Shown here one piece after another: positions 63,984 to 64,000 of a stretch of 64,000 bases of DNA. Location: NCBI RefSeq assembly GCF_008386395.1, contig NZ_CP043761.1, positions 7,011,617-7,075,616 of the forward strand, in the 5' to 3' direction. The notes below the pieces were generated by a model. It was not told the origin of the DNA. It ran no database searches and saw only the letters and a program-made list of their open reading frames with translations. How positions within the stretch are numbered: position 1 is the stretch's first letter; each line of letters opens with the position of its first letter. The position numbers and the translations under genes were made by a program. The stretch comes from Paenibacillus sp. 37. GTDB taxonomy: Bacteria; Bacillota; Bacilli; Paenibacillales; Paenibacillaceae.

Positions 63984-64000
63984 AAAAGGAGTGACAGTCT
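63984..64000 (+). promoter_or_regulatory. dnaA: ribosome binding site of the gene beginning just past the window (expected dnaA)
   Basis: AAAAGGAG at 63984-63991 followed by 9 bases to the window end. The start codon should be at or next to 64001. The identity as dnaA is inferred from rpmH, the boxes and the promoter. Confidence 0.75.

Overview
The window looks like the left side of the replication origin of a spore-forming Bacillales chromosome, most likely a Paenibacillus (an inference from gene order and family variants). A long run of housekeeping genes is transcribed on the minus strand, away from an origin at the right edge, in classic Firmicute order: rlmH, htrA, walJ-walI-walH-walK-walR, purA, dnaB, rplI, gdpP, yybS, rpsR-ssb-rpsF, parB-parA-noc, rsmG-mnmG-mnmE, jag-yidC-rnpA-rpmH. 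The window ends in DnaA boxes, a good promoter and a ribosome binding site that should belong to dnaA just past base 64000. Spore-linked genes (spoIIIJ-type yidC, yyaC) fit an endospore former.

Region by region. 1-8.3 kb is an accessory block: a truncated aldehyde dehydrogenase, a MetE-like methyltransferase, a GH120 beta-xylosidase, an APH-fold kinase, and an alpha/beta hydrolase with a YdeI-like gene facing a WYL regulator across a perfect operator palindrome. 8.3-18.6 kb holds rlmH, a small CxxC protein, a lipoprotein, the HtrA protease and the WalRK cell-wall two-component operon. 18.8-24.5 kb holds a LysM/G5/M23 cell-wall hydrolase, a methyltransferase behind an attenuator-like leader, a Gly/Ser-rich membrane protein, and purA under tandem PurBoxes. 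24.7-31.6 kb is the mazG-like/yybS/gdpP/rplI/dnaB operon plus CBS and LCP proteins. 32-42 kb holds a drug-efflux MFS protein, a DacF-like protein that lacks its catalytic serine, a complete oligopeptide ABC transporter and an M15 peptidase. 42.4-48.5 kb holds the ribosomal/SSB operon, a YjzC-like gene, a candidate structured RNA, tRNA-Ser(CGA), MscS and small conserved genes. 48.6-58.7 kb is the partition, tRNA-modification and membrane-insertion core with parS sites. 58.7-64 kb is the origin, unusually split by a gluconate operon (gntR-gntP-gntK).

The most notable points are: (1) two DnaA-box clusters about 4.5 kb apart, separated by the gnt operon; (2) an antibiotic-attenuator-like leader (10-codon peptide plus Shine-Dalgarno-sequestering hairpin) before a SAM methyltransferase at 21.7 kb; (3) a parS site that doubles as the stem of an intrinsic terminator; (4) a YdeI-like gene bracketed by direct repeats of a hydrolase 3' end; (5) a PBP5-type carboxypeptidase with SxxK changed to GxxK; (6) two families of intergenic palindromic repeats; and (7) a 189-nt candidate RNA closed by a perfect 9-bp stem. 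No insertion sequence, prophage, CRISPR array or rRNA was seen.
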